This document shows, one piece after another, positions 24,776-34,236 of a DNA stretch of 64,000 nucleotides (within the stretch, counting starts at the first letter, position 1; every line of letters starts with the position of its first letter). The stretch covers positions 1 to 64,000 of the forward strand of contig CAUWCT010000042.1 in assembly GCA_963557065.1 (NCBI GenBank), read 5' to 3'. Made by a program: the position numbers and the translations under genes. Source of the DNA: UMGS1370 sp963557065 (GTDB lineage Bacteria; Bacillota; Clostridia; Lachnospirales; Lachnospiraceae). The notes under the pieces were generated by a model. It was not told the DNA's origin, searched no databases, and worked only from the letters and a program-made list of their open reading frames with translations.

Positions 24776-26908
24776 ATGTATAAGAGTTTTAGTATGGAAT
24801 TAGCAGGCCGTACTCTGACGGTAGATGTAGGCAGAGTGGCAGCCCAGGCCAATGGAGCCGCATTTATGCATTATGGGGATACGGTAGTTCTTTCTACAGC
24901 AACCGCATCTGACAAGCCAAGAGAAGGGATTGATTTTTTCCCGTTAAGTGTTGAATATGAAGAAAAATTATATTCGGTTGGAAAGATTCCAGGAGGATTT
25001 AATAAGAGAGAGGGAAAAGCCTCTGAAAATGCAATTTTGACTTCCCGCGTAATTGACAGACCTATGCGTCCTCTGTTTCCAAAGGATTACCGCAATGATG
25101 TTACCTTAAACAACCTGGTAATGTCTGTAGATCCGGACTGCAGCCCGGAACTGACTGCTATGCTGGGTTCTGCAATCGCAGCAACCATTTCAGATATTCC
25201 ATTTGATGGTCCATGCGCTACCACCCAGATTGGTCTGATTGACGGAGAGTTCGTTGTCAACCCCACCAATGATCAGAAGAAAGTTTCTGATATGGCTCTG
25301 ACGGTGGCTTCTACCAGAGAAAAGGTAATCATGATCGAGGCAGGCGCTAAGGAAGTGCCGGAAAACGTTATGATTGACGCTATTTTTAAGGCTCACGAGG
25401 TCAATCAGGAGATCATCCGCTTTATTGACACCATTGTAGCAGAGTGCGGCAAGGAAAAACATTCTTATGAAAGCTGTGCAGTTCCGGAGGAACTGTTTGC
25501 TGCAATCCGGGAGATTGTGACTCCGGAAGAAATGGAAGAAGCAGTCTTTACAGACGAAAAGCAGAAGAGGGAAGAAAACATCCGCGTGATTACAGAACGT
25601 CTGGAAGAGGCTTTTGCAGAAAATGAAGAGTGGCTGCCTCTTCTTGGCGATGCCATTTATCAGTATCAGAAAAAGACAGTGCGCAAGATGATCTTAAAAG
25701 ATCACAAGCGCCCGGACGGCCGCGATATTAAGGAAATCCGTCCGTTGGCAGCAGAGATTGACCTGCTTCCACGGGTTCATGGGTCCGGCATGTTTACCAG
25801 AGGACAGACCCAGATTTTAAATGCCTGCACCCTGGCTCCATTATCAGAGGCCCAGAAGTTAGACGGTTTGGATGAAAATGAGACAGCTAAGAGATATATG
25901 CATCACTACAATTTCCCATCCTACTCCGTAGGTGAGACAAAACCGTCCAGAGGTCCGGGACGCCGGGAGATTGGCCATGGCGCATTGGCAGAGAGAGCTT
26001 TGGTTCCAGTGCTTCCAAGCGAGGAGGAATTCCCTTACGCTATCCGTACTGTATCTGAGACCATGGAGTCCAATGGCTCTACTTCTCAGGCAAGTATTTG
26101 TGCATCCACTCTGTCTTTGATGGCGGCAGGCGTACCGATTAAGAGCATGGTGGCAGGTATTTCCTGTGGTCTGGTTACAGGAGAAAGCGATGACGATTAC
26201 ATCGTATTAACCGATATTCAGGGCCTGGAAGACTTTTTTGGAGATATGGACTTTAAGGTAGGCGGTACTCATAAGGGAATTACCGCAATCCAGATGGATA
26301 TTAAGATTCATGGATTAACCCGTCCGATTATTGAAGAAGCCATCGCAAGATGCCGCGAGGCCAGAATTTATATCATGGATGAGGTTATGGCTCCGGTTAT
26401 TTCCCAGCCGAGAAAAGAATTAAGCAAATATGCTCCTAAGATCCGTCAGATTACCATCGATCCTCAGAAGATTGGCGATGTAGTCGGAAAACAGGGCAAA
26501 GTGATCAACAAGATTATTGAAGAAACCGGTGTGAAGATAGACATTGAGGATACCGGGGCAGTCAGCGTATGCGGCACAGATGCTGCTATGATTGATAAGG
26601 CAGTAACGATTATCAACAGCATTGTAACAGACATCGAAGCCGGCATGATCTTTACGGGAAAAGTGGCCCGTATTATGAATTTCGGCGCTTTTGTAGAACT
26701 GGCTCCCAATAAAGACGGTATGATTCATATCTCTAAGCTGGCAGACCGCCGCGTTGCAAAGGTAGAAGATGTGGTAAATATTGGAGATGAAGTTACTGTA
26801 AAAGTAATTGAAGTTGACAAGATGGGTAGAATCAATTTAAGCATGCGTCCAAGTGACTTAGCAAAAAATGAAGAAGCCAGGGAAGAACATGCGGTTGATG
26901 CAGAATAA
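24776..26908 (+). CDS. pnp: Polyribonucleotide nucleotidyltransferase (PNPase)
   Basis: A 710-residue 3'-5' phosphorolytic exoribonuclease. Domains in order: first RNase PH (about 1-230), helical linker, second RNase PH (about 310-540, with RTVSETMESNGSTSQASICASTLSLM), KH (about 555-615, IGDVVGKQGKVINKI) and S1 (about 625-695). It degrades mRNA as a homotrimer. ATG 24776 follows AAAAGGAG at 7 bases; an upstream in-frame ATG at 24701 would add 25 atypical residues from inside the leader hairpin. Confidence 0.97.
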   Translation: MYKSFSMELAGRTLTVDVGRVAAQANGAAFMHYGDTVVLSTATASDKPREGIDFFPLSVEYEEKLYSVGKIPGGFNKREGKASENAILTSRVIDRPMRPLFPKDYRNDVTLNNLVMSVDPDCSPELTAMLGSAIAATISDIPFDGPCATTQIGLIDGEFVVNPTNDQKKVSDMALTVASTREKVIMIEAGAKEVPENVMIDAIFKAHEVNQEIIRFIDTIVAECGKEKHSYESCAVPEELFAAIREIVTPEEMEEAVFTDEKQKREENIRVITERLEEAFAENEEWLPLLGDAIYQYQKKTVRKMILKDHKRPDGRDIKEIRPLAAEIDLLPRVHGSGMFTRGQTQILNACTLAPLSEAQKLDGLDENETAKRYMHHYNFPSYSVGETKPSRGPGRREIGHGALAERALVPVLPSEEEFPYAIRTVSETMESNGSTSQASICASTLSLMAAGVPIKSMVAGISCGLVTGESDDDYIVLTDIQGLEDFFGDMDFKVGGTHKGITAIQMDIKIHGLTRPIIEEAIARCREARIYIMDEVMAPVISQPRKELSKYAPKIRQITIDPQKIGDVVGKQGKVINKIIEETGVKIDIEDTGAVSVCGTDAAMIDKAVTIINSIVTDIEAGMIFTGKVARIMNFGAFVELAPNKDGMIHISKLADRRVAKVEDVVNIGDEVTVKVIEVDKMGRINLSMRPSDLAKNEEAREEHAVDAE

Positions 26909-26918
26909 ATGATAGACA

Positions 26919-26953
26919 GGGCCGCTGTCCTTGATGGACGGCGGCCTTTTTTC
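26919..26953 (+). terminator. pnp terminator
   Basis: GGCCGCTGTCC pairs with GGACGGCGGCC around a short loop, followed by six T. Confidence 0.92.
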
Positions 26954-26984
26954 TTTCAGTTTGAGTACAGCAGGGGAAAATACC

Positions 26985-28442
26985 ATGAGAAAAAATAAAA
27001 TTTATGCCATTGGTCTGGGAGTTATCCTTGGGATTACCCTTCCCACTATGATTGCTGCGGCAGAACCAGTGGATCAGATTCCGGCCCTGGAGGCGCCGGC
27101 AGAGGAAAGTCAGGGACAGGAGATTTCTTCAACACCGGAAAGTGAATCGGAATCCACACCGGCCGGTGAGCCCCAGGAGACACTGGAAAGCGGGGCAGAG
27201 ACAGAGCCGTCAGGAGAGACGGCAGCCCCGGAGAGTGGAGCAGAGACAGAGCCGTCAGGAGAGACGACAGCCCCGGAGAGTGGGGCAGAGACAGAACCGT
27301 CAGGAGAGATTGGGCCGGGACAGGGGATGGAAGAGCCGTCTGCCGGCGGGACGATTTCCCATACAAGCGGCGGTGTAAAAGATTATTCCAACATAGGCCC
27401 CGGGATGTCTTCTTTTGCATCTTCAGATGCCGGTGGGTCTGCAAATCCGGCAGAAGTTCAGGAGTTCCTTACTATGACAGTAGAAAATCCTGTTGTCCAG
27501 ATAACAGACAAGTATTCGTACGAGCAGATGGAATCAGATCTTCAGTCTCTGCAGCAGCGGTACGGCACTGCTCATATGCAGATTACGACTATCGGGACTT
27601 CTGCAGACGGCAGGAAGATCTATGATATTATTGTGGGGAACCCCAATGCGGGAAAACATGTTCTGATTCAGGGAGCCATTCATGCCAGAGAATATGCCAA
27701 TCCATTGCTGATGATGAAGCAGATCGAAGATGCTTTGGCTTTTTATGATACTGGCTCTTACAATGGCAGAAAATTATCAGATCTGTTAAATCAGGTAGCT
27801 GTTCATTTTGTCCCCATGGCAAATCCGGACGGAGTTGCATTGAGCCAGTTTGGTCTGGATGCCCTCAAGACAGATGAGTTAAAGCAGACAGTCCAGGCAG
27901 CATATGCATCTGATTTGGCTGCCGGCAGGACCAGTTATGAATTTAACCGATACCTGGAGAGATGGAAGGCCAATGCGAGAGGCGTCGATTTAAACCACAA
28001 TTTTGACGCATTGTGGACCAACACTTCCAGCAACTGGATGCTGCCTTCCTATTCCGGGTATAAGGGACTAACTCCTGTATCAGAGCCGGAATCCCAGGCA
28101 TTGGTTAATTTAATGAACAGCGATTATCCATGGGCGGCTGTGCTGAACTACCATTCTATGGGAAAAGTAATTTACTGGGATATTGAAGGCAATAAAGAGA
28201 GGGAGCGTTCCAGACAGTTGGCACAGCTTATGTCAGTGGCTACAGGCGGCTACCAGATGTTGTACAGCGGCGGGGGCGGAGGATTTAAAGACTGGGCTCA
28301 GCTAAAGGAAAATCCTGTGCCCAGTATTACAGTAGAGACCGGAAAAGTGGATTGTCCTATGCCAGTATCAGAGTTTGACTCTATTTGGGCGGAAAACCGG
28401 GCCGGATGGGCGCTGGTTGCTGATTTTGTTTTGACATACTAA
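26985..28442 (+). CDS. Secreted M14 family zinc carboxypeptidase
   Basis: A 485-residue secreted peptidase. Signal peptide (about 1-25, cleavage near IAAAEP), an acidic Pro/Glu/Ser/Thr linker containing a 15-residue repeat, then an M14 domain (about 165-485). The zinc site is HARE (His and Glu) plus His in LNYHSMG; the catalytic Glu is in SITVETGKVDCP; R-x-N-x-R-G-V-D-L-N-H-N-F is the substrate-binding motif. It would trim cell wall or other peptides outside the cell. ATG 26985 lies 8 bases after AGGGG. An ABC transporter gene starts 10 bp downstream. Confidence 0.92.
   Translation: MRKNKIYAIGLGVILGITLPTMIAAAEPVDQIPALEAPAEESQGQEISSTPESESESTPAGEPQETLESGAETEPSGETAAPESGAETEPSGETTAPESGAETEPSGEIGPGQGMEEPSAGGTISHTSGGVKDYSNIGPGMSSFASSDAGGSANPAEVQEFLTMTVENPVVQITDKYSYEQMESDLQSLQQRYGTAHMQITTIGTSADGRKIYDIIVGNPNAGKHVLIQGAIHAREYANPLLMMKQIEDALAFYDTGSYNGRKLSDLLNQVAVHFVPMANPDGVALSQFGLDALKTDELKQTVQAAYASDLAAGRTSYEFNRYLERWKANARGVDLNHNFDALWTNTSSNWMLPSYSGYKGLTPVSEPESQALVNLMNSDYPWAAVLNYHSMGKVIYWDIEGNKERERSRQLAQLMSVATGGYQMLYSGGGGGFKDWAQLKENPVPSITVETGKVDCPMPVSEFDSIWAENRAGWALVADFVLTY
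27192..27326 (+). repeat. 45-bp tandem repeat in the carboxypeptidase linker
   Basis: Three successive units encode GAETEPSGETAAPES, GAETEPSGETTAPES and a diverged GAETEPSGE copy (27192, 27237, 27282). Near-identical DNA suggests recent duplication and possible length variation between strains. Confidence 0.9.
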
Positions 28443-28452
28443 GGAGCAGGAC

Positions 28453-29124
28453 ATGTTAGAAGTAGAAGGAATCCGAAAAACATACCGAAAAAAGAATGTG
28501 CTGTCAGGAGTCTCATTTACAGCAGAACCCGGACAGTGTATTGGGATTGTGGGAGGAAACGGATGCGGCAAAACTACGCTTTTGTCTATTCTGGCGGGTG
28601 CAAGAAAGGCAGATGGAGGGAGTATCCGGATAGATGGCCGGGAAGTTTTGGGAAAGCCCTCTCTCCAGGCAGAAAGCATTGCCTATGTTCCCCAGGAAAA
28701 TCCGTTTATGGACGAACTTAGCGTGAAAGACAACTTAAGTCTGTGGTATAAAGGCAATCGGACTGCCATGAAAAAAGATTTGGAAAGTGGCCCGGCTGCC
28801 ATGCTGGGAGTGGATAAGTTTTTAAATACGCCAGTAGGGAAGCTTTCCGGAGGGATGAAAAAACGTCTGTCCATTGCATCTGCTCTGGCAGGTCATGAAA
28901 AGCTGTTAATTATGGACGAACCTGGAGCAGCCCTGGATTTAGTGTGCAAAGAAGTAATTCAGGACTATATAAAAACGTATTTAAAAGAGGGAGGACTGGT
29001 GATTTTGGCTTCCCATGAGATGGCGGAACTGGCAGTCTGTTCAAAAATGTACGTGCTGAAGGATGGAACTGCAAAAGAAATTCCATGCGGATTGACCGTC
29101 TCCCAGCTTACTGCCAGATTTTAA
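28453..29124 (+). CDS. ABC transporter ATP-binding protein
   Basis: A 223-residue ATPase: Walker A GGNGCGKTT (about 34-42), Q-loop VPQEN, signature LSGGMKKR, Walker B LLIMDEPG and H-loop ASHE. The subtype resembles export ATPases paired with ABC-2 permeases. It begins 10 bp after the carboxypeptidase gene, and the two permeases follow one gene later, so all five genes probably form one unit. Substrate unknown. Confidence 0.92.
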   Translation: MLEVEGIRKTYRKKNVLSGVSFTAEPGQCIGIVGGNGCGKTTLLSILAGARKADGGSIRIDGREVLGKPSLQAESIAYVPQENPFMDELSVKDNLSLWYKGNRTAMKKDLESGPAAMLGVDKFLNTPVGKLSGGMKKRLSIASALAGHEKLLIMDEPGAALDLVCKEVIQDYIKTYLKEGGLVILASHEMAELAVCSKMYVLKDGTAKEIPCGLTVSQLTARF

Positions 29125-29169
29125 GATAGTATGGCTGCCGGTTACGCCGGTCAAAGAAAGGAGAAGAGT

Positions 29170-30900
29170 ATGAAGTGTTCAAAGTGTAATGCAGAAATTC
29201 CGGAGAATTCATGGGTTTGTCCTGAATGTGGGACAGCAGTAGAAAGGCAGAGTGAACCGGAACCAAAACCGGAGAATGGGCCGGAGAAAAAGTCGAAAAA
29301 AGCCTGGATCATCGGAGGAGCAGCTGCAGCCGTCATTACAGCTGCAGCTGTAGGAATTGGCTTTTTTGCAGCAAATAAAGATCCGAAAACTGTAGTAATT
29401 GAGGCTTTGCAGGGAGTGTACGCAGCAGAAAACACAGATCCGGCTGAGGAAGTATTCGGATTTAAGCAGCTTTTTAAAAATATTAAGACCACTGGCAGTG
29501 AGATGGGAATCGAACTGGCTTTTGCAGATTCCAGTGAACCGGACTTCAGCATATTTCAGGGAGCTGGAATTACCATAGACACAGCTTCTGATCCGGTCAA
29601 TAAAAAATTCTCTGAAAAACTGGGAATTATCTACAGCGGCATGGATTTGGCCACTATTGATATTTATGGAGACGATACCTACATCATGGCATCAGTTCCG
29701 GAACTGACATCAAAAGTTCTTACCATCAATTATGCAGATAATTTGTCAGAGCAGATTGCCAATTCTCCCTTAATGCAGGAGAGCGGGATTACACTGACAG
29801 AGGAAGATAAGCAGGCGATTGAGAATTATGCAGCTTATCTGAGCAGTATTTATTCTGGTGAAAAACAGCCCTTTGATGTTAAGGCGCTGCTGCAGCGTTA
29901 CAAAGAAGGCAGTCAGGCCATGGGAAATTTAAAAGAAGCACTGACTGTGACAAAGGCGGAGAATTCCCGGCTGATGTATAATGGAAAAGAGCAGACCTGT
30001 ACTGGATATGATGTGATAATTCCAAAAGAAGCTTTAATAGAATTTCTCAGGACAACATCCAGATTTTTCATGGAAGATGAAGGATTGAAGGGAGATCTTC
30101 TGGAATATATCAAAGTAGTTCTGGAAATGAGCCGGATGTCTTATGCAGCAGCAGATGATGAAATGGATCTGCCCGCTCCGGAAGAACTTTTATCAGAGTT
30201 CTGGACAGAACTGGACACAGGTTTTGAGGACATAATTACAGACCTGGAGCGGATTCTGGACGGAAACATTACTATGAAAGTTTATGTAACAAAGAAGGGG
30301 CAGCTTGCAGCCATGGATGTTTCCTGTGCATTTGCAGACAGCGGCAGCACGCTTGTAATGACGGCAAAGGCGGTTTTAGAGGGAGGAAGCTATCCTACTC
30401 AAAATGGCTCCCTGACAGTTGCTATGACAGAGAATGAAGATACAATTACCTGCAATTTTACCAAGTCCGGAGAATACACCGATGCTGCATTAAACAGCGG
30501 GTGGAAATTCCAGATTGAGTATGCAGGCGAAACAGTGTGTGCGGAGTACGAGAATGCCTATGACAGAACTACAAATGATTCTGCGATCAGGATTTCTTTT
30601 GGAGACGGATCTGAAGAGTCCGGTGTAGATATTACACTGGATGGAGTGGTAGATCTGTTGGAAAAAGGAAAAAACATTCACTACACGTTGGACTCTCTGA
30701 CAGTAGAAGACGCTTCTGGTCTCATGTTCTTTGAACTGGACGGCGCCCTTTATTTACGGGAACTGCAGACAGAGATAATGGTTCCGGAAGGAGAGCAGAT
30801 GGATGTGCTTGCAGCATCCGGGCAGGATTGGGAAGAGTTGATCAACGAAGTTGTGATGAGCGTATACTCCATGATTTTGGGAGGAAGCTTTTTGCAGTAA
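29170..30900 (+). CDS. Zinc-ribbon membrane-anchored protein of the ABC operon
   Basis: A 576-residue protein. The N-terminus has a zinc ribbon, CSKC and CPEC about 15 residues apart, then an acidic linker, a membrane helix at about 46-68, and a 500-residue extracellular part of mixed alpha/beta appearance with no domain I recognise. Zinc-ribbon, one helix, large outer domain is a common architecture in Clostridia without known function. ATG 29170 follows AAAGGAG. Lying between ATPase and permeases, it may be an accessory or substrate-capture subunit (inference). Confidence 0.75.
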   Translation: MKCSKCNAEIPENSWVCPECGTAVERQSEPEPKPENGPEKKSKKAWIIGGAAAAVITAAAVGIGFFAANKDPKTVVIEALQGVYAAENTDPAEEVFGFKQLFKNIKTTGSEMGIELAFADSSEPDFSIFQGAGITIDTASDPVNKKFSEKLGIIYSGMDLATIDIYGDDTYIMASVPELTSKVLTINYADNLSEQIANSPLMQESGITLTEEDKQAIENYAAYLSSIYSGEKQPFDVKALLQRYKEGSQAMGNLKEALTVTKAENSRLMYNGKEQTCTGYDVIIPKEALIEFLRTTSRFFMEDEGLKGDLLEYIKVVLEMSRMSYAAADDEMDLPAPEELLSEFWTELDTGFEDIITDLERILDGNITMKVYVTKKGQLAAMDVSCAFADSGSTLVMTAKAVLEGGSYPTQNGSLTVAMTENEDTITCNFTKSGEYTDAALNSGWKFQIEYAGETVCAEYENAYDRTTNDSAIRISFGDGSEESGVDITLDGVVDLLEKGKNIHYTLDSLTVEDASGLMFFELDGALYLRELQTEIMVPEGEQMDVLAASGQDWEELINEVVMSVYSMILGGSFLQ

Positions 30901-30915
30901 CAGGCAGGAGGGAAC

Positions 30916-32169
30916 ATGCGGACGTTTTTTGTATATATAAAACTGGAATTAAAAAGGGCGCTGCGTATTCTTCCATGGACTGCTGCTGGGGCAATGGTAC
31001 TGGCAGGATTGCTGGGCGCCATTGCCCTTTTTGCCTTTCGGACTCTGGAAGGAGGGCAGGACATCAACAAACTTAAGGTTGGGGTAGTTTTGCAGGAAGA
31101 AGATGCCCAGGCTCAAAAAGTTGTCTCCATGTTAGGGTCATTAGACAGTGTAAACTCTATCTGTGAGTTTGTCTTTGTAGAGGAAGAAGAAGGAGAAAGA
31201 AGGATAAAATCAGGAGAATTTGCATGTTTGATGCTGGTGCCAAAAGAATTTGTGAGCAGTATTATAGATGGGAGCAACCGGCCGGTTACCATAGTTTTTT
31301 CTGGTCCTATGGGAATTGAGGAACAGATTTTTAAAGAACTGGCCCAGGCCGGCGCCAGGACATTGTCCAGCGCTCAGGCGGGAATTTATGCAGCCAATCA
31401 TATGCACAAACTTTATAAGGTTCCGGCCAGTATACAGGAAGCAGAGCAGTATCTCAATGCAAAATATTTGTCCTACAGTCTTGACAGGGATGTGTATTTT
31501 CGCAAACGTCAGGTTTCTTCTGTAGAGGATGTTCCGGTGCAGTACCATTATGCAGCATCCGGAGCAGTATTTTTGCTGCTGCTTTCCGGAATACCGGCCG
31601 CTGCCTTTTTTGCGGAAAGTGGCAGAGCCAGAAAGGAAAAGCTGCAGCTTTTGGGAATTGGAGCAGGCAGCCGGACGGCAGCAAAAGTCATAGGAATCAT
31701 GGGTGTACTCATCTGTTTAACAGCGCTGTTTCTGGCGCTGGCAGGAATTTTTGGCCGGATGTTTTCCGGCAGCGTTCCGGCAAAAACTCTGTCTGTTTTC
31801 GTCTCTGAACTGGGCGAAAAAAGCCGGGGAACAGTGGGGTTTCGGATGGCGCTGGCAGTTTCCATCCTTTTGACGGTTTCATCTGTGATTGTGCTTTGCT
31901 ACAGTTTAACCGGGACTTTAATCGGCGGCATGATGCTGCTGTTTTTGGGAACATGCGGTATGATGGTGATTTCCGGGGGAATTGTGCCGGAGGTGTTTCT
32001 TCCCCAAAGTTTTCGTGACATATCCGGATACCTTCCCACTACCGTTCTGTTATCAGGTATGAAGCGGTTTTTCTTAAGCGGAACGGACTGGCAGATCATT
32101 TTAAAACTGTTTGCAGTCAGCACAGGCTCTTTCATCATTGCTGCGGTTCGGAAAGGAGGCAGGTCATGA
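30916..32169 (+). CDS. ABC-2 type permease, first subunit
   Basis: A 417-residue permease with one N-terminal helix (about 22-42), a large outer domain (about 50-215) and about five C-terminal helices (220-410), the ABC-2 layout shared with YhaP and NatB-type exporters. AGGAGG precedes the ATG. The stop overlaps the start of the second permease (ATGA), consistent with a heterodimer. Confidence 0.88.
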   Translation: MRTFFVYIKLELKRALRILPWTAAGAMVLAGLLGAIALFAFRTLEGGQDINKLKVGVVLQEEDAQAQKVVSMLGSLDSVNSICEFVFVEEEEGERRIKSGEFACLMLVPKEFVSSIIDGSNRPVTIVFSGPMGIEEQIFKELAQAGARTLSSAQAGIYAANHMHKLYKVPASIQEAEQYLNAKYLSYSLDRDVYFRKRQVSSVEDVPVQYHYAASGAVFLLLLSGIPAAAFFAESGRARKEKLQLLGIGAGSRTAAKVIGIMGVLICLTALFLALAGIFGRMFSGSVPAKTLSVFVSELGEKSRGTVGFRMALAVSILLTVSSVIVLCYSLTGTLIGGMMLLFLGTCGMMVISGGIVPEVFLPQSFRDISGYLPTTVLLSGMKRFFLSGTDWQIILKLFAVSTGSFIIAAVRKGGRS

Positions 32170-33239
32170 AACGGATGGTTGTCTGGTTTTTCCTGTCTGT
32201 AAAAAGATGGCTTCTTTACCCCGGATTTGCGCTTCTTCTGCTTGCAATGCCCCTTCTTCTTTGGGGAATTTCCGCGCTGGAGCCGGAGGAGACGGAAAAA
32301 ATCCGAATCGGAGTGACAGCAGAAGGAGATGGGCTAGGAACTGCTGTCAAAGAAGATTTAATGCAGATGAGTGAAGATGGAAGCATGTTTGAATTTGTTT
32401 CATACAGCACAGAGGAAGAACTAAAAAGGGCAGTTCAGATAAAACAGGCAGAGTGCGGGTATCTTTTTCCGGAGGATTTGGAGAAAAAGCTGGATCAGGG
32501 CAGATATAAGAGATCGATTCTTGTATACACTGCCCCCTCTACGATTTTAGAGCCGTTAGCAGGAGAAGTGGTATTTTCTGTTTTAGCAGCAAGGTACGAT
32601 GGAATGATATTTGCGGATTATGCAGAGAGTCAGAAAGAAGCGCAGGGAAAGGAAAAGCAGGAGTTTTTCAGGAAAGAGGCGGTTTCCTGGTACCAGACTT
32701 ATCAGGAAAATGGAAGTACCTTTGGCTTTGAATTTAAGACGGAAGGTTTGGACAATCCGGATGGACAAATGAAAGATGCCAGGGCAGACAATGGGATTTT
32801 TCCCGTGCGGGGACTTATCGGGATTTTTGTATTCCTGTCTGCTTTTTTTGCAGCGTGCAGTGTAAAAGAAGATGAAAAAAAGGGATTGTTTCTGGCAGTT
32901 CCCTATGGAGAAAGGGCGCTGTGCAAGCTGGGGGCTCTGGCAGCTCCGGTATGTCTGGCTGTTTTATCCGGCTGGCTGAGTCTGTGGGTAACGGGAGAAT
33001 TTCAGGGTGTTGTTTTGGAAATTGCTTCCCTGTCAGCTTGTGGCATAGTCTCAATATTCTATGCCTGGGCGATTTCTGCCGCAATTCCCAGAGCAGAATG
33101 GATTGCAATGATGATACCGGCCCTGGCATTGGGATTGTTTTTGGTATGCCCTATCTTTATTGATGCGGGAAAATGGCTGGACGTTATAGGAATGATCCGG
33201 TGGCTTTTGCCCCCGGCATGGTATCTTGGGATGTTTTGA
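32166..33239 (+). CDS. ABC-2 type permease, second subunit
   Basis: A 357-residue permease with the same layout as the preceding one: N-terminal helix (about 14-36), outer domain (about 40-210), and a helical C-terminal half. It closes the five-gene unit. No terminator is evident downstream; the next gene has its own promoter. Confidence 0.87.
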   Translation: MKRMVVWFFLSVKRWLLYPGFALLLLAMPLLLWGISALEPEETEKIRIGVTAEGDGLGTAVKEDLMQMSEDGSMFEFVSYSTEEELKRAVQIKQAECGYLFPEDLEKKLDQGRYKRSILVYTAPSTILEPLAGEVVFSVLAARYDGMIFADYAESQKEAQGKEKQEFFRKEAVSWYQTYQENGSTFGFEFKTEGLDNPDGQMKDARADNGIFPVRGLIGIFVFLSAFFAACSVKEDEKKGLFLAVPYGERALCKLGALAAPVCLAVLSGWLSLWVTGEFQGVVLEIASLSACGIVSIFYAWAISAAIPRAEWIAMMIPALALGLFLVCPIFIDAGKWLDVIGMIRWLLPPAWYLGMF

Positions 33240-33257
33240 TTGGTATAGAATTATATC

Positions 33258-33286
33258 TTGTAAGAACTTTAGAATAAGACTATACT
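33258..33286 (+). promoter_or_regulatory. Promoter of the first MNT/HEPN pair
   Basis: TTGTAA (33258-33263) and TATACT (33281-33286) with 17-bp spacing, 33 bases before the MNT gene. Confidence 0.75.
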
Positions 33287-33319
33287 GTAGATAGGAATAG
33301 TTGGGAGGAGGAATAGCTT

Positions 33320-33661
33320 ATGCCAATGTCAGTTCAAACATTATTAACAGGGTATTTGAATGAAATCCAAAAGATATATGGCTTTCATCTGAAAAGCGTA
33401 ATTCTTTACGGCTCCTATGCAAGAGGGGATTTTACTTCGGATTCAGATGTAGATATCATGATTTTAGTTGATTTATCTGATGAAGAGATGGATCAATATT
33501 CGGATGAACTAGCAGAGGTAGGATTTGATTATAATATTGCTTATGGTATTTGGATGATGCCTGTGGTAAAAAATCAGAACCATTTTAACAACTGGGCCAA
33601 AGCTTATCCTTTTTATGAGAATGTTCAGAAGGAAGGGGTGAAGCTTTATGAAGCAGCCTGA
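33320..33661 (+). CDS. MNT-domain nucleotidyltransferase (antitoxin-type)
   Basis: A 113-residue minimal nucleotidyltransferase. GSYARGDFTSDSDVDIMI is the GSx10DxD active-site motif. Such proteins pair with HEPN RNases and neutralise them, in studied cases by adding AMP to the HEPN protein. The ATG follows GGGAGGAGG. The next gene overlaps by 14 bp, the normal arrangement for such modules. Confidence 0.88.
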   Translation: MPMSVQTLLTGYLNEIQKIYGFHLKSVILYGSYARGDFTSDSDVDIMILVDLSDEEMDQYSDELAEVGFDYNIAYGIWMMPVVKNQNHFNNWAKAYPFYENVQKEGVKLYEAA

Positions 33662-34061
33662 TTCCGGGGATACGGGAACCAGAATGGATGTGGTGAGACA
33701 CCGTTTGCAGGTAGCGAGAGAAGATCTGGATACTGCATATCTTACTTACCATGCTGGACAATTACGCGGAGCAAATAACAGGGCATACTACAGTATTTTT
33801 CATAGTATCAGTGCTGTGCTTGCCAAAGAGGGCATTGCTTTTAAACGCCACAAAGATACACTTAGTTATTTCAATAAAAACTATATCAGTACAGAGATAT
33901 TTCCAAGGGAACTGGGACGAAAAATCGTAAAGGCAGAAGAAATTCGGCATTCCAGTGATTACGATACGTTTTATGTTGCTTCCAAAAGAGTAACAGAACA
34001 GCAGATCGAAACTGCAAAACAGATATTGGAATTGGCAAAAAAATATCTGGAAATTGAATAA
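33648..34061 (+). CDS. HEPN-domain protein (toxin-type)
   Basis: A 137-residue helical protein. The core QLRGANNRAYYSIFHSISAVL contains R-x6-H (Arg45, His52), the HEPN ribonuclease motif, and C-terminal helices follow. Together with the overlapping MNT gene it makes a probable toxin-antitoxin or defence-like module; some MNT/HEPN pairs act in other nucleotide-transfer roles. It is distinct in sequence from the second HEPN at 50029. Confidence 0.85.
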   Translation: MKQPDSGDTGTRMDVVRHRLQVAREDLDTAYLTYHAGQLRGANNRAYYSIFHSISAVLAKEGIAFKRHKDTLSYFNKNYISTEIFPRELGRKIVKAEEIRHSSDYDTFYVASKRVTEQQIETAKQILELAKKYLEIE

Positions 34062-34236
34062 AATTATAAAGAATATTTGGATTTGTTCACAATCCCGACA
34101 GTTTCTTCGGATATACTTTGGAGTCTGTCCAGATATAGAGAAATAATATCCGGCGAATATTTTGTTCAAACCAGTACATTCTATCCATGTAGGCGGCAAT
34201 ATCAATCGAAGTGTTAGATGAGAGGAGTATATGGAT

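Noticed and set aside
27052..27378. Arg-rich overlapping frame inside the carboxypeptidase gene
   Set aside because: It is the shifted reading of the 45-bp tandem repeat; the M14 frame is clearly the real one.
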